DNA of 64,000 nucleotides. It comes from Linum tenue (Eukaryota > Streptophyta > Magnoliopsida > Malpighiales > Linaceae). Below, one piece after another: positions 61,966 through 64,000 of this stretch; within the stretch, counting starts at the first letter, position 1; every line of letters begins with the position of its first letter. The notes under the pieces are model-generated. The model was given only the letters and a program-made list of their open reading frames with translations, did not search any database and was not told the origin of the DNA. The stretch lies in the NCBI GenBank assembly GCA_946122785.1, contig CAMGYJ010000008.1, positions 9,015,475 to 9,079,474 of the forward strand, written 5' to 3'. The translations under genes were made by a program, and so were the position numbers.

Positions 61966-63089
61966 TCAATTGATGAAAGAGCTTCGTGAAGGAGCTTCCC
62001 CAATCCCCACAGAAACCCTTTTCCCATACAACAAGCCTTTTCCTTCCCTCATTCCAGCAGAAGTCCATTCATCCAATTTCTTCGAATCACCAATGACTTT
62101 AAGGTAGCGAAATTCGTTGACCAATTCTGGTTCCTCTGCTTTGAGTTTACGGCGGGCCATAAAGATCCCTTCTTCTTCAATGACATGTATGTCCCGTGGA
62201 TGAATTGGCATATTATCTTCATGTTCGACTAATGTGGTTGTCCACCTAATCATTCCATGCTCGTCTCTCACAAGCAATCCAATGTAACGAAGCCATCCCT
62301 AAACAAACCATAAGTTTCTAGATAGAAACTAAATAAGAAAAAAACTAAATAAATGAGAATGATTTGAGATTATAAACTAAAAATTAGCCAAAAATAGTGT
62401 AGGAGATATGAGAACTTACCCTCCCGAAACAAAAGGTGGATGGGGGAGCAGCCTCATTCGAAAGAACCTCACTTTTTATAGGTGTATTTGATTTCCTTAG
62501 TGAGTTCATCTTTCCTTAAAATCTTCAGTTGATGCTTGAGGATGGCCTCCACCAATGCAAGTTTGAGGTTAGACATTTTCTTATAGCGTTTGAGTTGTTT
62601 CTTGAACCGCTCAATAGTCATATATCCCTTTTGAAACCAATTCCAAGTGTTGCTAGCTTGTCTTCGAGTGTGTTGATTGGCAAGAAGTTCACAAAGCTCC
62701 TCAGCAGTCTTGTCTAGGAGGATAACTGTTATGTGGGTGTCGTCGGAGGCGGCGTTGGAGGCGACATCGTCATCGTTGTCACTGTCGTCGGAGTCATCAT
62801 AATCGTCGTCGTTGTTGTCGTTGTCATCAGAGGCAGCGTCGGAGGCGGCATCGTCATCATTGTAGTTGCGGTCGTCGTCACCGCCATCAGGATTGTAGTA
62901 GTAGTGTCGGTGATGGAAAGAGGATCTTGGTTCACTCTGGTTCTCTTCGGATGGACAAAACGAGGCGTAGGAATGTCGTGCAACTGAGCTGGCACGAGAC
63001 AAGCTGACTTGGGCTGGAGACCGTGAATAACTCTGGTTCAATCTTATAGTGTTTTGCTTCTTAATACCAATCGCATCTTTGAAAATGTC
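61966..63089 (-). CDS. Unidentified acidic-repeat protein gene, 5' end unresolved, possible frameshift
   Basis: A good acceptor (ttctttctcttacag) precedes 63089, and the frame runs IFKDAIGIKKQNTIRLNQSY. An Asp/Asn-rich stretch from a GAT/GAC/AAC-type triplet repeat follows (about 62745-62870), then a helical segment (ELCELLANQHTRRQASNTWN, KKMSNLKLALVEAILKHQLK). The frame stops at 62469 after EIKYTYKK. One base over, it continues SNTPIKSEVLSNEAAPPSTF to a donor at about 62426, then an exon (62299-61966) reading GWLRYIGLLVRDEHGMIRW and EEEGIFMARRKLKAEEPELV to a stop. So it is either frameshifted near 62488 or spliced differently. No start codon is assigned; the first exon must lie further right. 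I do not recognise the family. Confidence 0.45.
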
Positions 63090-63255
63090 TGTAAGAGAAA
63101 GAAGAAAAGGAGTTAGATGTAATTCTAGGAAAATAGTTGTATTTGTCCAAAATAATCTTAATGGATATTAATCTTATTTGTCCAAAATAAGCAAGAAAAA
63201 CTGAAAAAGTATGCAACAAAAAATAATATAGAGAAAAATTATAATTATTTAATGT

Positions 63256-63548
63256 GCCTGTACCACCTTTAATAAAAGAAAAAATCATGAAAAATTATAC
63301 ATAAATGAGTTGATTCACCTAATAAGCCTAAAAAGATGATGTGCCACTAACTCAGAAGCAGAGGCTGGAACTGAAGTCATCTATCTCAGAAAAAGAGCAG
63401 ATTGAATACCCCAAAGATGGGCAATAAGACAAAAAGGAAAGATGAAAAGACAAAAGAAAAAAACAGGGGGAGGGAATGTAAAGGGAAACAAGCAAATCAA
63501 AACGAAAATGGTGGAGGGCCACCGCCGTCCAAAAGGAAAGCCCACGAC
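63256..63548. repeat. Direct repeat copy 1 (spacing 452)
   Basis: Begins 'gcctgtaccacctttaataa' and runs to 'aggaaagcccacgac'. Nearly identical to 63708-64000. Both copies carry a purine-rich frame on the plus strand (MGNKTKRKDEKTK) that may be chance. Confidence 0.9.
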
Positions 63549-63707
63549 AGCCATGTTGAAGTTTTGAAACTGGAAATTAATTAACCTAGTTGTTAATATT
63601 TTTCACTATGATTGCATTTTTCTTTAAGGTTTTTTTTTATACATTTTGGCAAATAAACAGAACACGGCGGTCGGCTTCATCCTTTCATGAATCAAACAAT
63701 ATTATAT

Positions 63708-64000
63708 GCCTGTACCACCTTTAATAAAAGAAAAAATCATTAAAGATTATACATAAATGAGTTGATTCACCTAATAAGCATAAAAAGATGATGTGCCACT
63801 AACTCAGAAGCAGAGGCTGGAACTGAAGTCATCCATCTCAGAAGGAGAGCAGATTGAATACCCCAAAGATGGGCAATAAGACGAAAAGGAAAGATGAAAA
63901 GACAAACGAAAAAAACAGGGTGAGGGAATGTAAAGAGAAACAAGCAAATCAAAATGGAAATGGTGGAGGGCCACCGCCGTCCAAAAGGAAAGCCCACGAC
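63708..64000. repeat. Direct repeat copy 2, continues past the window edge
   Basis: Offset of exactly 452 from copy 1 over the whole visible length. The repeat may extend beyond 64000, so its true unit and copy number are unknown. Confidence 0.9.

Noticed and set aside
62729..62995. Thr- or Val-rich frames on both strands
   Set aside because: Shadow frames of the triplet repeat coding the acidic run.
1..64000. CRISPR arrays, operons or other bacterial features
   Set aside because: Spliced plant genes throughout; direct repeats present are tandem duplications or transposon parts without regular spacers.

Overview
The window is nuclear DNA from a dicot plant. It holds GT-AG-spliced plant genes with clear eudicot counterparts (GUN1, RGLG, PMT9-like methyltransferase, MIK2-like receptor kinase, uridine kinase-like, rhomboid-like 14), a plant tRNA-Tyr with an intron, and typical plant transposons (L1-type LINE, Mutator-like with FAR1 and plant-mobile-domain reading frames, hAT remnants). 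Genus cannot be settled from the sequence. Exon models below were checked by splice sites and by reading-frame phase at every junction unless stated.

Left third (1-27 kb), duplicated and transposon-rich. A frameshifted SMP-30/gluconolactonase-like gene runs off the left edge. A six-exon gene joining a C2H2 zinc finger to an ankyrin-like protein (1540-4364) has an opposite-strand paralogue without the finger (15501-18670). Each lies near a copy of rhomboid-like 14: a gutted pseudogene at 4.6-5.3 kb and the intact gene at 25.4-26.6 kb. Between the paralogues lies an 8-kb tract with no convincing coding gene. It starts with a strong-looking promoter (ACGCGT boxes, an 11-bp repeat and a TATA box) and contains an imperfect tandem duplication. 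It also carries seven copies of a ~48-nt hairpin whose apical stem varies in a base-paired way. This is my best candidate for an undescribed element. A decayed, 5'-truncated LINE (18.9-24.1 kb) sits just upstream of the second paralogue.

Middle (28-48 kb), gene-dense. In order: MIK2-like LRR receptor kinase (+), a dead duplicate of plastid SufC/ABCI6 (-), SURF2-like (+), uridine kinase-like UK-UPRT (-, 13 exons, one GC-AG intron), tRNA-Tyr (+), GUN1 (-) and a PMT9-like methyltransferase (-). ABCI6 and SURF2 are divergent and share a 228-bp intergenic region.

Right third (48-64 kb). A complete but internally deleted Mutator-like element (48107-51947) has a perfect 9-bp target duplication. Its plus-strand protein begins with a close copy of the histone H3 tail. 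Then come an RGLG E3 ligase gene (54493-57081), a long AT-rich tract with a hAT-like non-autonomous element and decayed repeats, an unidentified acidic-protein gene on the minus strand (61966-63089) and a 452-bp-spaced direct repeat reaching the right edge.
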